DNA of 64,000 bases from Tetragonia tetragonoides (Eukaryota > Streptophyta > Magnoliopsida > Caryophyllales > Aizoaceae). The notes beneath the pieces were generated by a model, which was not told where the DNA came from, did not search any database, and saw nothing but the letters and a program-made list of their open reading frames with translations. Position numbers and translations under genes: made by a program. The DNA is taken from positions 12,710,001-12,774,000 of the forward strand of contig CM076146.1 of NCBI GenBank assembly GCA_038025085.1. Direction: 5' to 3'. Positions 11,562-22,662 of this stretch are shown here, piece after piece. Positions within the stretch are counted from its first letter, which is position 1. Each line of letters begins with the position of its first letter.

Positions 11562-13330
11562 CTGAAATAGGAGGAACCAGCAGTATGCAAACAAGTTGGG
11601 ACTGCTTTGTTAGAAAAACATAGGACAAAATTGCTCGTTAATGCTTATACTATGTCCTTGTACTGCATGTGTACAGTATGGCACGGAATGCAAAAATATA
11701 CTTGTGGACCTCTGTGAAACAACGTGGATCTTTCAAATTTTCTATCTAGCAGTGCACGCACCCTTTTTACGTAATCAAATAGCTGCTGCTATGCTGGAAA
11801 AGGCCTGCATCAATAGCCATTTAACACGAAAACACGCAGCAAATTTTACACTAACCAAAAATGTACACCAAGTATTTTGGGACTGTTACCACCATCACAA
11901 CTGTAACCACTATCTCATTCCCTTCCCTTAAATGGTACGGCGTTTGTGGTCATGAAGATATTTGCTATGTTGTCTTTTGTGTAAATTGTTTGAGCTTGAT
12001 GAGCTTTTCGATGCAAAAAGGTGGGGAACTGGTCTAGCTTGTGGCAATAGATGTTGTACCGGATATCCCAAAAAAAATTCCAAACATTGTGTTGACGGTT
12101 TTACTCTTATGTTTCAGACAGGAATCTTCCTAACAGCAAGCTGCTCCTCAGTTATAACAAGACATACTCGGCCACGTCGCATAACGAGTGAAAACAAAGA
12201 CGTCCTCGTGGCATATGAGGTGACTCATGAGTCATGCAAAATCTTACGAAGTTCCATTGTAATGCTGACATGGACTGTTTGGTGGATTTTGCACATTCTG
12301 AGACTAAAATTTTATCTCCAATGTGATGTATAAAATGATAGCAACAATCAGGAGAAGGGGTCATAAAAACACTGAAAACTAGGATATGACAACAAAACCT
12401 GATCACACCACAATCTGCATCTACATCATTCAGTATCTCACACCCACAGAAAAGGAGACAGTGATTGATATATGGTATAGTTAGGGACCTGAAAGTTGTA
12501 ACAGGCTAACAGCACATAATATAAACACAGCATAGGTGTATCAAATCAACATAAAAGGACATAATATGTGGCACAACATGATTGGTCTGTGAGAACTCTA
12601 ATGTGCCTCATACCTTATACAAGTCATATATTCCACACACATACTTCACAGCAGATTAGTGGCAACTATTAACCAGATACCAAAACCTAAGGTCCTTTGC
12701 TCTTACATAACTTGACATGAAACATTGAGTAAAATGGTTGGGGAAACAAAGGAAGACAACAACCACCCCAACAAGGAAAATGCATAACCAAATATAAACT
12801 TTCATTGGCCGGGTTGATGTTGAAAAAACGACAAACAAAAAAAGACGTCTTTGGCACTCTTCTTTCAATCAAATAGGCCTTATCAACACATTTAATGTGC
12901 ATCATGCTTCACAAGAAAACAGCATATACATGTAGACAGATTACACCGACCAGTTAACAATGCCATAAAAGAATATGATCACGTACTGATGACTAATGAG
13001 TTTAACATATATACATGTAGGATAAGATCCAGATGTTTGGACCATGCAAGCATATATAAACTCATAATGGATCAGTATCATACAAACAAAAACAAAAAAA
13101 TACAAACGTCAGCTACTCAGCAGCTAGCCAACATCATACCATTCTTCAATTAAAAGAAAAAAAAGATTTAAAAACTTAAATACATAGAACCATACTATTC
13201 TTAACCTACTATTCGAGAGAATCCTAATCCACACTGTTACAGAGCTCGCGTTGCATCGATGTTTAGTTTTGCAAGAAAATGATGTTTTTTGTTTGAAAAG
13301 GTTGAATTTGTACAAGAATCATACTTTTTT

Positions 13331-13504
13331 GAAAAAGGGTGAGTTTGTTACAAATACCCCGATTGACAAAATTGGCCTTTTAAGTAAACTCCGAGTGATA
13401 AGTTGGCCTTTCAAAATGAAAAAGGGTGAGTTTGTTACAAATACCCCGATTGACGAAATTGGCCTTTTAAGTAAACTCCGAGTGATAAGTTGGCCTTTCA
13501 AAAT
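13331..13504. repeat. 87-bp perfect-length tandem duplication
   Basis: Unit 13331-13417 is repeated at 13418-13504 with one base difference (GACAAA against GACGAA). The unit starts GAAAAAGGGTGAGTTTGTTA. Because 87 is a multiple of three, frames stay open on both strands, but this looks like chance rather than coding. Confidence 0.95.
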
Positions 13505-14118
13505 GCTACGACGACATTTTGGCTTTTTAATTAACTCACTAAGTTAATCAAGTGGGCCCTTCTTTTGCCCGGTAGGGGAATCATCTTATTTTTCGAATTT
13601 TTATTGCAATTTTACCCCATTTTTTCATTTGTGGACAGACATTTAATATTTCCAAAAACAATAACAATGGCCTTTTGCAATTAAGACGTCCAACCACCAA
13701 GCTCATTCCCTCCAATTTCCCTCTCTTTTCCTCTTCCTCATGGAGTTGGGTTAATTTTTTTTTCTCTCTACAACTCAGAAATATCCAAGTTAATTTCAAC
13801 CTACCAAAACCCTAATTTATAGGAGGGAACCAATTTGATCGTTCCACCAAAATATATAAGGTCGTTTCTCATTTCTATTTAAAAAAAAAATGAAAGAATA
13901 ATGAAAAAATTGGTGTAACAAGAAATAAATGCGCGAAATTTCAAAAGACTATCCATCCATGCAAAAAAAAGTTTATTTGTCATTTTAAAACAGTCAAAAT
14001 AGTTAACTTGGTTACCGGAGTAAGTTAAAAATGCCAAAATATCGTCACGATATTTTAAAAAAGCCAAATTGTCGGGTTCACCTAAAAAACCAATTTGGTC
14101 AATTTACTTTAAAAAATG
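13340..14118. mobile_element. Probable non-autonomous MULE-like element with long TIRs
   Basis: Sequence at 13450-13550 is similar, in inverted orientation, to 13990-14100. ATTGACGAAATTGG and ATTGACCAAATTGG are the best-matching inner blocks, followed by related ATTTTGGC[T/A]TTTT. GGTGAGTT occurs at both outer flanks as a possible TSD. The left TIR has been duplicated by the 87-bp repeat. Outermost TIR bases match poorly, so the exact ends are uncertain. No coding capacity. Confidence 0.45.
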
Positions 14119-14263
14119 GTGAGTTCAATTAGGTATCATCAAAAACAAATGGAACTGTCGCACCTCATTAACAATTTATGTTCTTTCAATAATCAACAGA
14201 TAAGAAATTGTGAAATTCAATTTAGTCTCTCTTTCCATCCTCACTGCAAGGTCTGCAACTACC

Positions 14264-14683
14264 CAGGCCCGTTTTTAGGCATAGGTTTCGAGGGCGATCG
14301 CCTAGAGCCCAGCTACTGAAAGGGCCTAATGGTGCAAAGAAAATACATAATATAGATAACTTAGTGCAATATCTTAGCATAAAAATTATTCTACCTGAGA
14401 TCAAGTCTCATGGGCCTCATTTTATTCTATCTTTGCACTTCCCCCTCATGCTTTTAGTTTTTGATTAATCAATTATGATGGTTCTCATTTTTAAGTCTTT
14501 TAATAAAATTCATTTCTCACTCCAACTTTTTTTAGTTATGTTATAAATTTAAAAAAAGAGAGAGAGTAAAGATATGTATTAGATACACACTAAATTGTGA
14601 TCAATCAATCATATTTTTTTTGTGTGTAAGGGCCCTCATTCTTATTTCGCCCTAGGGCCCCTAAAATATTTGAGACGGCGCTG
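14264..14683. mobile_element. hAT-type MITE, 420 bp, with 8-bp TSD
   Basis: Perfect 8-bp direct repeats CAACTACC flank it (14256-14263, 14684-14691). The ends are CAGGCCCGT and, on the complement, CAGCGCCGT. Internal GGCCCTAGGG-type words near both ends are common in plant hAT MITEs. No coding capacity. Confidence 0.75.
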
Positions 14684-14848
14684 CAACTACCACTAACAGT
14701 GTTGACTTGAGTTCTTAGGGAAATATGTCTAAAACACACATTTATATCAAGCTTAACGAAAACCAAAATTAATTACTGACAGGATCTTCTAGCTAATTAA
14801 CAAATATTTATACATAGAGGGAGAGAGAAAGAAAGAGAGAGAGATTAC

Positions 14849-14990
14849 CTGGCATTGAAAAATCACAGTAGAAATTAGAGGGCACGAATAATTTCTGTTT
14901 CTGAGGATTAGGAAGAGCAAAAAAGATAAAGCGAACTGAATTGGGCAAGGATTAAGCATGGAGCTTCCATGGCTATTGCAGAACGGAGAT
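14849..14990 (-). other. Probable 5' UTR exon of the bHLH gene
   Basis: A donor TGCCAG|GTAATC on the minus strand at 14848 is preceded by about 140 bp without a usable long frame (one short upstream ATG). A leading UTR exon and long first intron are common in PIF genes. The transcription start is inferred, not seen. Confidence 0.4.
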
Positions 14991-15039
14991 TAGAGAGCCG
15001 GAGAGAAGAGTAATTTTATTTTTATTGTATTTTTAAAGA

Positions 15040-15050
15040 TTGGTAAAATA
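15040..15050. repeat. Left TSD of the split LINE
   Basis: TTGGTAAAATA here is repeated at 54013-54023 directly after the LINE poly(A), 39 kb away. An 11-bp TSD is normal for LINE retrotransposition. Confidence 0.85.
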
Positions 15051-15286
15051 AGGAACTATAATTAGTATTTTCTCTCCTAGGGCAAGTGAGAGCGTTTCTT
15101 TCTGTAGGTGACAGGGTTTTACTCCGAGTGCGAGCGGCGGCTGCGACTGGTTCGACTGACGACGACGTCTTGTTCGGGTTCGAGAAGGCTGGCCTTGTGG
15201 TTACTCTAGGGTGCTTTGGGTTCTGGTTCTTGGTGCCTGAGTTAGGGTTTTTGATTTTTGTGAGTAGTTTTTGTTTAGGGTTTGCG

Positions 15287-16732
15287 ATGGCAGAAGCTCT
15301 GGAGCGGGAGTGGGCGAAACTCCATCTCACGGAGGAGGAAGACAGAGTTGTGGTTGCAAAGAGCAAGCAGGGTGATGGGGCGGCAGATGGGAAAATTAAG
15401 TTGAGCCTTGCGGGGCGGCTTATGATGCAAATCCTTTCAACGTCAAGGCATTCAAAACTGTTCTTGACAAGATTTGGCGTCCACGCCAAGGTATGGTGAT
15501 CATTGATCTTGATGCTCGTACTTTTATCTTTCAGTTTGTCAAGGAAAAGGATCAGAATTGGGTTCTGGAGCATCAACCATGGTCCTTTGACAATCATCTC
15601 CTCGTTCTACGGGAGATTAGTGGGAATGATAAACCTGATGACTTGGAGTTTACATCTGCAAAATTCTGGGTTAAAATTCTTAATGTTCCCTTTGGGGAGC
15701 GTGATATGGACATGGCACAGCTGATTGGTGATACTATTGGGAAATTCTTGGAAGTAGACCCAACTGACTACGGTTGGGATAAAGCGATGAACATTAGGGT
15801 TGAAGTGGTGCTTTGTAGACCGTTGCGTAAGGGTATGAAAATGACGTTTGATAATATTGGGGAGGTATTGCTACAGTTCAAATATCGCTTCCTCCCTAAT
15901 TTTTGTTATGCATGTGGAATCATCGGTCATCTTGACAAAGAGTGATAAATTTGGTGATGAAGAGCTCAAGGTTAGGGGTCTCCAATGGCCCTTGGCTGAG
16001 AGCGACTCCTAATCGAGCTGGTAGAAGACAATCTGCTATGGATAGAGAAAGAGAACAACGAGTTTTTGCTGCAATTGATAACCCCACAAAGCCTGCCTGC
16101 CAACGAGTTCTTGATATGAACGTGGGGTCGGGTGGTTTTTCTAGTAAGGAGGGAGGGATTATACTCTTAAATGCATGCAGTGGGAAATTAGTTCTGGAAA
16201 ATAAAGGGAAACACGTAGATAAGGAGCTAGGTGGGGGAGGGGTTATGCATCAAAATTCAGAGTCGAGTGGAGGGAGTCAGGAGAGTGGTGAGCTTGGGGT
16301 AAACACAGGGAGTGAGTTTGCGAGGGAGGTAATCCATCCGGAGGGGGGTACGCTAGATAAGGTGAAGAATGTTGGGGGTGAGTCTGGGTGTTGTTGCTTC
16401 TTTAGATAGCTTGTCTCTTGATAAAGGGAATACTGCTAAAACAAATATTTTTTCTATTGGTGTGGGAGGTGGGAAAAAATGAAGCTGCTAGTGAAGGAGA
16501 TAGCCTTCGTACGTGGAAGAGGAGGGCTAGGGTGGGTGGCAAATCAGTCAATGCTCTTCATTCAAAGAAAGTGAAGGGACCTAGTGGCAATGGTAAAAGG
16601 GAAGGTGGTGGGAACTGTGCAGATATGCTGATTGATGATGATGTTGTCACTAAGAGGGGTCACATGAAAACTATTGAGCTACTGGCGAGTACAGCGGAGT
16701 CTGGCAAGGCTCAGGCCCGCCATACACAATGA
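15287..16732 (+). pseudogene. LINE ORF1, DUF4283 and zinc-knuckle protein, frameshifted
   Basis: A likely start ATG at 15287 gives MAEALEREWAKLHLTEEEDR. The frame changes near 15490 into DARTFIFQFVKEKDQNWVLE and FTSAKFWVKILNVPFGERD, typical of DUF4283. The knuckle FCYACGIIGHLDKE is cut at its last Cys: the sequence reads GAGTGATAAA, consistent with loss of one base, so the frame stops at 15945. Remaining Gly/Ser-rich C-terminal pieces run in other frames to a stop TGA at 16730-16732 that overlaps the ORF2 ATG (ATGA). Confidence 0.8.
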
Positions 16733-19700
16733 GTATTTTAAGCCTCAACTGTGGGGGGGCTGGGTAATCCTTGGGCAGTTGCTTTACTCCGTGATTTGGT
16801 GCGGAGTGAGGCCCCGTCCGTTTTGTTTTTATCGAAAACTAAACTGAGCGGACGTGAAATGGAGTCGGTTAGTGATAAACTTCGTGATTTTGAGGGTCTT
16901 TTTGTTGATAGTGCTGGGAGGTCTGGCGGCCTTACTTTGTTTTGGCGACAATCTATTCAGATTAAGTTGCGTTCTTGTTCTCTTCATCACATTGATGTTC
17001 TTGTTGAAGAGGGTTTGGGAGTTGGAGTGTGGCATTTGACGGGGTTCTATGGTTGGCCCGAAGTTACAAATCGTCGCCTCTCATAGAACCTTTTGGATCT
17101 TCTTACTGGTGAGAGAGACGAGGCATGGGTCTGCATTGGGAATTTTAATGAAGTCTTGTTTGAGACGGAGATGTGAGAGAGCTAGTTGGCAGATGTGTCA
17201 CTTCAGATATACGGGGTCGCCTTATACTTATGACAATGGCCGTGGGGGTGCAGATAATACTCAATCTCGCCTTGATAGGGCCTTGGCGACTGATTCATGG
17301 ATGGACTTATACTCTCGTGCTAAGGTGGTCAATCTTGAATGAGAAATTTCTGATCATTCACCTATCAAACTCCTGCTAGTGGGAGATAGCCGGATGAGAA
17401 GAGATGCTCGTTTGTTTCGGTTCGAACTGCTTTGGACCGAACATGAGGAGTGTGAGGGTGTTATTCAATCTGCATGGGATTTTAGTGGTCCTTCTGTCAA
17501 GGAGAAAATTAATGGTTGTGCTGTTGAGCTGGAAACTTTGAGTAAAAGTATTTTTGGCAGAATTTTTAAATAGTTACGTCAAAAAAGAGAGCGGCTGAAA
17601 AAATTGAATGCTGGTGGTCTTTCGGATCAGCACCTTGCCGAGATAAGGAGATTGATCAAGGATATTGAAAACTTGGTTAGAGAAGAGGAGTTAATGGGGA
17701 GGCAACGCTCTAGGGTCTTGTGGCTTTTTTCAGGAGACAAGAATACTAGTTTTTTTCGCAAGAGAGCTTCGGGGAGGAGAAAGAAAAATACCATTCGGGA
17801 GCTCCGTGATGAGGATTGCGAATTTAAGAAAGGTAACACTGAGGTGTGTCAAATTTCGAGTAACTATTTTACGGGGTTGTTTACGTCGTCGAACCAGTCT
17901 AATGTGGAAGCCGCTCTCCTTGGAGTTGATACCCGGCCCGCATGTCTGCAGAGATGAATGACTACTTGCGCAGAGCCTATACAGCTGACGAGGTCAAGGT
18001 GGATTTGAGCCAAATGCACCCACTCAAAGCTCCCGGCCCTGACGATATGTGTCCGTTGTCAATTCAATCTTAGCGGCATATTGTTGGGATTTGTGTTTCT
18101 AAGTTCATGCTTGATTTCCTTAATGGGGGACCTATGCCTCGATCATGGTATAAATCATAATCATTTGGTCCTTATCCCTAAAAAGAAAAAACCAGAATTG
18201 ATTATTGAATTTCTCCCTATTAGTTTGTGTAATGTGATTTACAAGTTGATCTCGAAAGTGTTTGCTAATAGGTTGAAACGATTTTTGCTGGATATTGTGT
18301 CTATGAACCAGAGTGCTTTTACCTTGGGTAGGCTAATTACTGATAATGTTTTAATGTCTTTTGAGACGTTCTAGTATTTGAAAATTTTGCAGTCTACTGA
18401 GGGGTTCTTTGCCTTTAAGTTAGACATGGCTAAAGCCTACGATAGGGTGGAATGGAGTTTTTTGGAGAGGTTTTATGGAAACTGGGTTTTGATGCACATT
18501 GGGTGGATAGGGTCATGACTTGTGTGAGGTCTGTTTCTTTCTCAATTCTGGCTAATGGCAGTCCGTCGGATGAGTTTTCTCCTAGTCGTGGTCTTCGACA
18601 AGGAGACCCTATCTCCCCCTTTCTGTTTATCTTGGTAGCCAAAATTTTTTCTGGACTTATGAGAAAGGCAGAGGAGAGAGGTGCTATTAGTTGTGCTAGA
18701 ATTTGCTCATTTACTTTTTGCGGATGATAGCCTGTTATTTGCAAAAGCTAATGAGCACCAAGCAACGACAGTTCGGGATATTATGTCTACCTATGAAGGG
18801 GCGTCGAGCCAGCTTGTAAGTTTGGAGAAGTCTAAGGTTTGGTTTAGCAAGGGTGTACGTGAGCATGTGCGCGCTAGTGTTCGTAGTATCTTAGGTGTGG
18901 AGGAGGTGAAGTCTCATGGAAAATACGTTAGTGTTCCCATCATGGTGGGAAGATCAAAGAAGGTTATTTATGGTCAACTACGGGATAGACTGTGGAAGAA
19001 GCTACAGGAGTGGAAAGGTTTGCTACTTTCTAAAGCGGGTAGGGAAGTTATGATCAAGGTGGTGGCCCAATCAGTCCCTACCTACGTGATGAGTGTATTT
19101 AAATTGCCAGCAACTTTTTATGATGATGTTCGCTCCATTATTTCTCAATTTTTTTGGGGTCAAAAGAAAAATGAAAGGAAAATTCATTGGGTCGCATGGA
19201 AAAATTTATGTAAGCCGAAGAACCAAGTTGGGCTGGGATTTCGTGACTTAAATATGTTCAATTGGTCTTTGTTAGGTAAGCAAACTTGGAGATTATTTAA
19301 AGGCGAAGGTGGCCTTTTGGGTCAGATGTTCAAAGCAAAATACTACCATGGTGGTGATGTGTTAAAAGCGGTGGCTAATGCAACATGTAGCTACACGTGG
19401 CGTGGTATCTGTGAGGCGTCATGGGTGGTTAAGAAAGGTATGGTTTGGAGAATTGGTGATGGTGCTACGGTTAGAGTGTGGCATGACCCGTGGCTCACTA
19501 GGGAGGGGTTGAGGCGGGTAATCACGCCTCACGGCCCCGATGTTGCAGAGCAGGTTGTGGCCGACTTTATTGATCATGATCGAAGGTGCTGGGATGAAGA
19601 TAAGGTACGAGCTACGTTCTTTCCAGTTGACATAGACCGAATCTTAGCTTTGCCTATAAGTTCAAGGTTTCCTGGTGATGAGGCGTTTTGGGCCTGGGAG

Positions 19701-19986
19701 AAATCGGGGGAGTTCACGTGAGGAGCTGCTACGATGGCGTGATGCAATTGAGTAATACGGGGTGTTTGGCGTCCTCGTCCACTGTCAATAATTCTTTGTG
19801 GAATAGAATCTGGGGGCTGCATACATTGCCACGAGTTAAGATGTGTTGTTTGGTGTGCTTGTGTAAAAGCTCTCCCCATTGACGAGTGTTGCAGTGTGTG
19901 TTGTGGTCCGAGAGACTGTGGGCTTCACGCGCTCTTATGGTGTCCGCTTGCGGAGGCTGTCTGGGACGCGTCTGGTTTTGATGCTG
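16729..19986 (+). pseudogene. LINE ORF2: APE endonuclease, reverse transcriptase, zf-RVT, interrupted
   Basis: ATG 16729 gives MSILSLNCGG, then (after a one-base shift) LGNPWAVALLRDL of the APE domain. The endonuclease continues to WHLTGFYGWPE and CIGNFNEVLFE near 17150. The RT is in three frames: 18081-18374 (ISLCNVIYKLISKVFANRL), 18452-18727 (GLRQGDPISPFLFILVAKIF) and 18681-19721 with the intact catalytic LLFADDSLLF. zf-RVT sequence (WNRIWGLHTLPRVKM) follows to the break at 19986. At least six frameshifts or stops are present. The RNase H lies 33 kb downstream. Confidence 0.9.
19982..19986. repeat. Left TSD of element A
   Basis: TGCTG here corresponds to TGTTG at 53232-53236, a 5-bp duplication with one later substitution. 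Confidence 0.75.
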
Positions 19987-22469
19987 TGTGATACCCCAAT
20001 AATTTCTATAATTTTAATATTGATTTATAATTCATTTATAAATAGTTTCGGAGATTTAAATCGTCTATTTATATAACGATACGATTTATTCAAATAAAGC
20101 CATAATAATATTATAATATTATGGGAATTTCGTGATTTATAATTATCAAATTTGAGGGATTTAATTAAATTGTTTTGTATATGAATAAGGTTTATTCATA
20201 TTGTTTAATTAGTATTTAATTAAGTTTAATTAGCATTTAAATCAGAAAATTATTCCTAAACCTAGTAGGTGTTGACTTTCATTGACTGGGGACCTATATA
20301 AGCAAAAAGATGGGAAATTTTATCAGTTTACAAAACTGAACCAAGCCTCACAAATTCTCTCTCTTCTCTCTCCTCTTTCACGGCTCTCTCTCTCCCCCCT
20401 CTCTCTCTCTCACAACCGTGCCCTCTCCCCTCCCCATTTTGTCGCCGGCCACCAGGCCAGTCACCGGCCTCCTCCGTATTAGGATTTCGATTTGTATTTT
20501 TGTCTTTAATTAATTTCGTATTTTCAGTTTTTTTCGAATTTTATTTTTATTTTTCTGTACTCGTTTGTAATCCGAATCCGGATTTTTGAAAGCCTAGATT
20601 GATTGAAATAAATCAAGGAATTTTAATATAATATTAGATTAATATTTTACTACTGTTTAGATTTTCGTATTTACTGATTATGTTTCGGTAATTGTATTTA
20701 ATTAGGACCTAACGGACAAGCGTGATAGAGTCGTGATTTGGAAGCTTACCTACTGTCTAGTGAGCGTATGTTAGGTAAGCGATTGTGCCTACCTCTTTCC
20801 AAAACCCATAAAAAGGTTTTGCTTTTTATGTGATAATTGCCTAATTGTTGTGAATTTAATATAAGAAGCATGATTAAATTATATCGTCGTTACTTATGAG
20901 AATTAGAAATATATTCTTCGTTGTAGTTCTAAATTATAATCCTTCCGTTCCAAATTGAGCTTCCTGTTGGACTTTTTAAGTCAAACTTTACAAAATTTGA
21001 CTTTTGATTTGTCAAAGATAAATGAAGATTTACAATATCAAAATTCTATCATTAGATTCATTTTTAAATGTACTTTCACAATATCAACTTTTTATAATTT
21101 GGGTATTAATATAATTATAGTTATTGATGGTCAAAGTGTTGTCTCGTAGATCGCGTAAAAAGAAACAAGAAGCTCAATTTGGAACAGAGGTAGTATTGAG
21201 TATGTTGAGATTACAAAGTTTCGTTAATTAATTAGTTCATATGCTAATTATTGAATAAGTATGGCGATGTGAATTGTTAGTATTATGACGATATAATATA
21301 TGTGCTAATTGGAATGGCATATTATTGAGTGCTAATGAGCATCTAATATACTTTGTTGGATTATTTGTTGAAAGTGTAATTTTTGGATATCATGTTTTAC
21401 TACCGAAGTGCTGCCGAAATTTCATTAGACATATATGAAGCATGATTATTCTTAAGTATGCATTAATATCATTATCGTCATTATTATTATTCATTGTCAT
21501 GAGCATGAAATGAAGTAGTGAGTCGTGGTCTTGTTGTACCAGTAAGTCAACCAATGCAATTATGTGAATTGAATTGTAAATGAGAATAAGACTCCTAATA
21601 GATCCCTAGGAGTAGTCGAGCAATCGAGACTATATCTAATCGATGAAGTCTAGGGAAGCATGATTCCCAAGTTACTTATTATGGACACCTCGTAGCGTGT
21701 TCGAGATGGATCATTCCCCATTGTTTAATTCTCTACGTATCGATTATTATGTTAGAGATAGTGTGAGTATACACTAGAGTAAGTCCATGGCATGTCAATA
21801 TCAATCGATGAACAGTATGGGTAATCGCTGTGCTATTCGCTCTCTTATTACTCTAATCATGATGGTTTGTCTGTTTGTGTTCGAATGATCACTAAAGCAA
21901 GAATTGCATGTAATTGAATAATGAGTATGTGTGTGTGCTTTATTGTATGACTACTTGTGCATGCAAATGAATTTCAGTGATTCTTCTAAAACCCAGGTAA
22001 CGCTTTTGAAAGTGTTTTTACTGGGTATGGACCACATTTATTCAGTTTATCTGATTTTTGTTTTCTTTTGTTTCTTCTCTTTTCTTCCGAACCTTGTTTC
22101 CGTCACGGAAACCAAAGTGCAGGTGTTGCTGAGTGAGGACGTGTAGCCTTGGAAATAAATTGTGGGCTTTTTGTCTAGACTTTTTATTTTCTTTTCGATT
22201 ATTGAGATTTTTGGTCTGTGCCCTAGAAGGCAAAGTTGTAATAATACTTTAATGGATTTAAGTTCACTTCATAGACAACTCTGATATTAATGTTTAGTTT
22301 GTTTAGATACTTCCTTTAATACCTAGCTTTTCTTTCTGCTCAGCATTTACTCCTTAGCGATAAATGTTGTAGTAGCTACCCTCGAGTTTGGGACGATTCT
22401 GCGGCGTCGAGTGGTGCACAACGACGTCGATAGTTCCCAGGAAATCGCCGCGAATTCAGGGGTGTTAGA
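19987..22469 (+). repeat. 5' LTR of element A (2,483 bp including MITE)
   Basis: Starts TGTGATACCCCAATAATTTC and ends GGTGTTAGA (TTACA in sister copies). TATA box CCTATATAAGC is near 20293-20303, followed by a CT-rich transcribed leader (20355-20420). A GTTTCCGTCACGGAAAC hairpin lies at 22096-22112. Compared with the 3' LTR it has lost several hundred bp of the CT-rich block after 20480. Confidence 0.9.
20939..21193. mobile_element. Stowaway-type (Tc1/mariner) MITE, 255 bp
   Basis: Ends ATCCTTCCGTTCCAAATTGA and, on the complement, CTACCTCTGTTCCAAATTGA; TA flanks both sides (20937-20938, 21194-21195). The 3' LTR of the same element has the unoccupied site (AATTATATTGAGTATG near 52000), so insertion into one LTR after integration of A is directly visible. 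Confidence 0.9.
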
Positions 22470-22471
22470 AA

Positions 22472-22485
22472 TGGTATCAGAGCCC
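22472..22485 (+). other. Primer-binding site, element A
   Basis: TGGTATCAGAGCCC two bases after the LTR, complementary to the 3' end of initiator tRNA-Met, the usual primer for this lineage. Confidence 0.9.
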
Positions 22486-22662
22486 TAGGTTTAAAAGGTT
22501 GCATAGGTTTAATAAATAAATTAAGAAAGATTAGTTTCATTTTGGGGAAATAAAATGTAATTAAAGCCGTTGAGCGTAGTAGTCCTAGAAGTTAGGAATT
22601 ACTTGAAATCACCTTGTTTGTGATTTAAATAATGTTCTTATTGTTTGATTTTCCTTTTGTAG

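Larger units (their letters stand above)
11562..14848 (-). other. Long first intron of the bHLH gene, element-rich
   Basis: No coding frame with family signal in 3.3 kb. It holds a hAT MITE (14264-14683) and a probable MULE-like element (13340-14118). The rest (11600-13300) is AT-rich without identifiable structure. Confidence 0.5.
8761..14990 (-). pseudogene. PIF/SPT-type (group VII) bHLH transcription factor gene, introns retained, probably dead
   Basis: Six coding exons and a likely 5' UTR exon can be read on the minus strand, all joined in phase 0. The DNA-binding region comes from three exons: ARYSEVHNLSEK (11000-11092), RRRNLINAKVKALQELMPHC (10670-10735, 66 bp) and KDRASILEDAAAYIKAL (9923-9988, 66 bp). 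The boundary after SE[R/K] and the 66-bp helix exons match group VII bHLH genes (PIF/SPATULA relatives). The H-E-R contact residues survive; the usual DRINEKM is NLINAKV. A Gly/Met-rich tail (GIGVGVGMPFGTGM) follows, as in PIFs. Lesions: TAG at 11477-11479 and TAA at 11315-11317 in frame, and a CT donor after the basic exon. Introns argue for a duplicated or unitary pseudogene, not a processed one. A still-functional divergent gene cannot be fully excluded. Confidence 0.75.
15051..19986 (+). mobile_element. LINE with RNase H, left part (5' end through zf-RVT)
   Basis: Starts right after the 11-bp TSD and carries ORF1 (DUF4283, CCHC) and ORF2 (APE, RT, zf-RVT). It is cut at 19986 by an LTR retrotransposon and resumes at 53237 with its RNase H and poly(A). 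Reassembled length is about 5.7 kb, apparently full length. It landed about 60 bp upstream of the putative bHLH 5' UTR exon. Confidence 0.9.

Noticed and set aside
13251..13547. 98-codon frame with two copies of a 29-residue block
   Set aside because: Follows from the 87-bp duplication; open on both strands and inside an intron.
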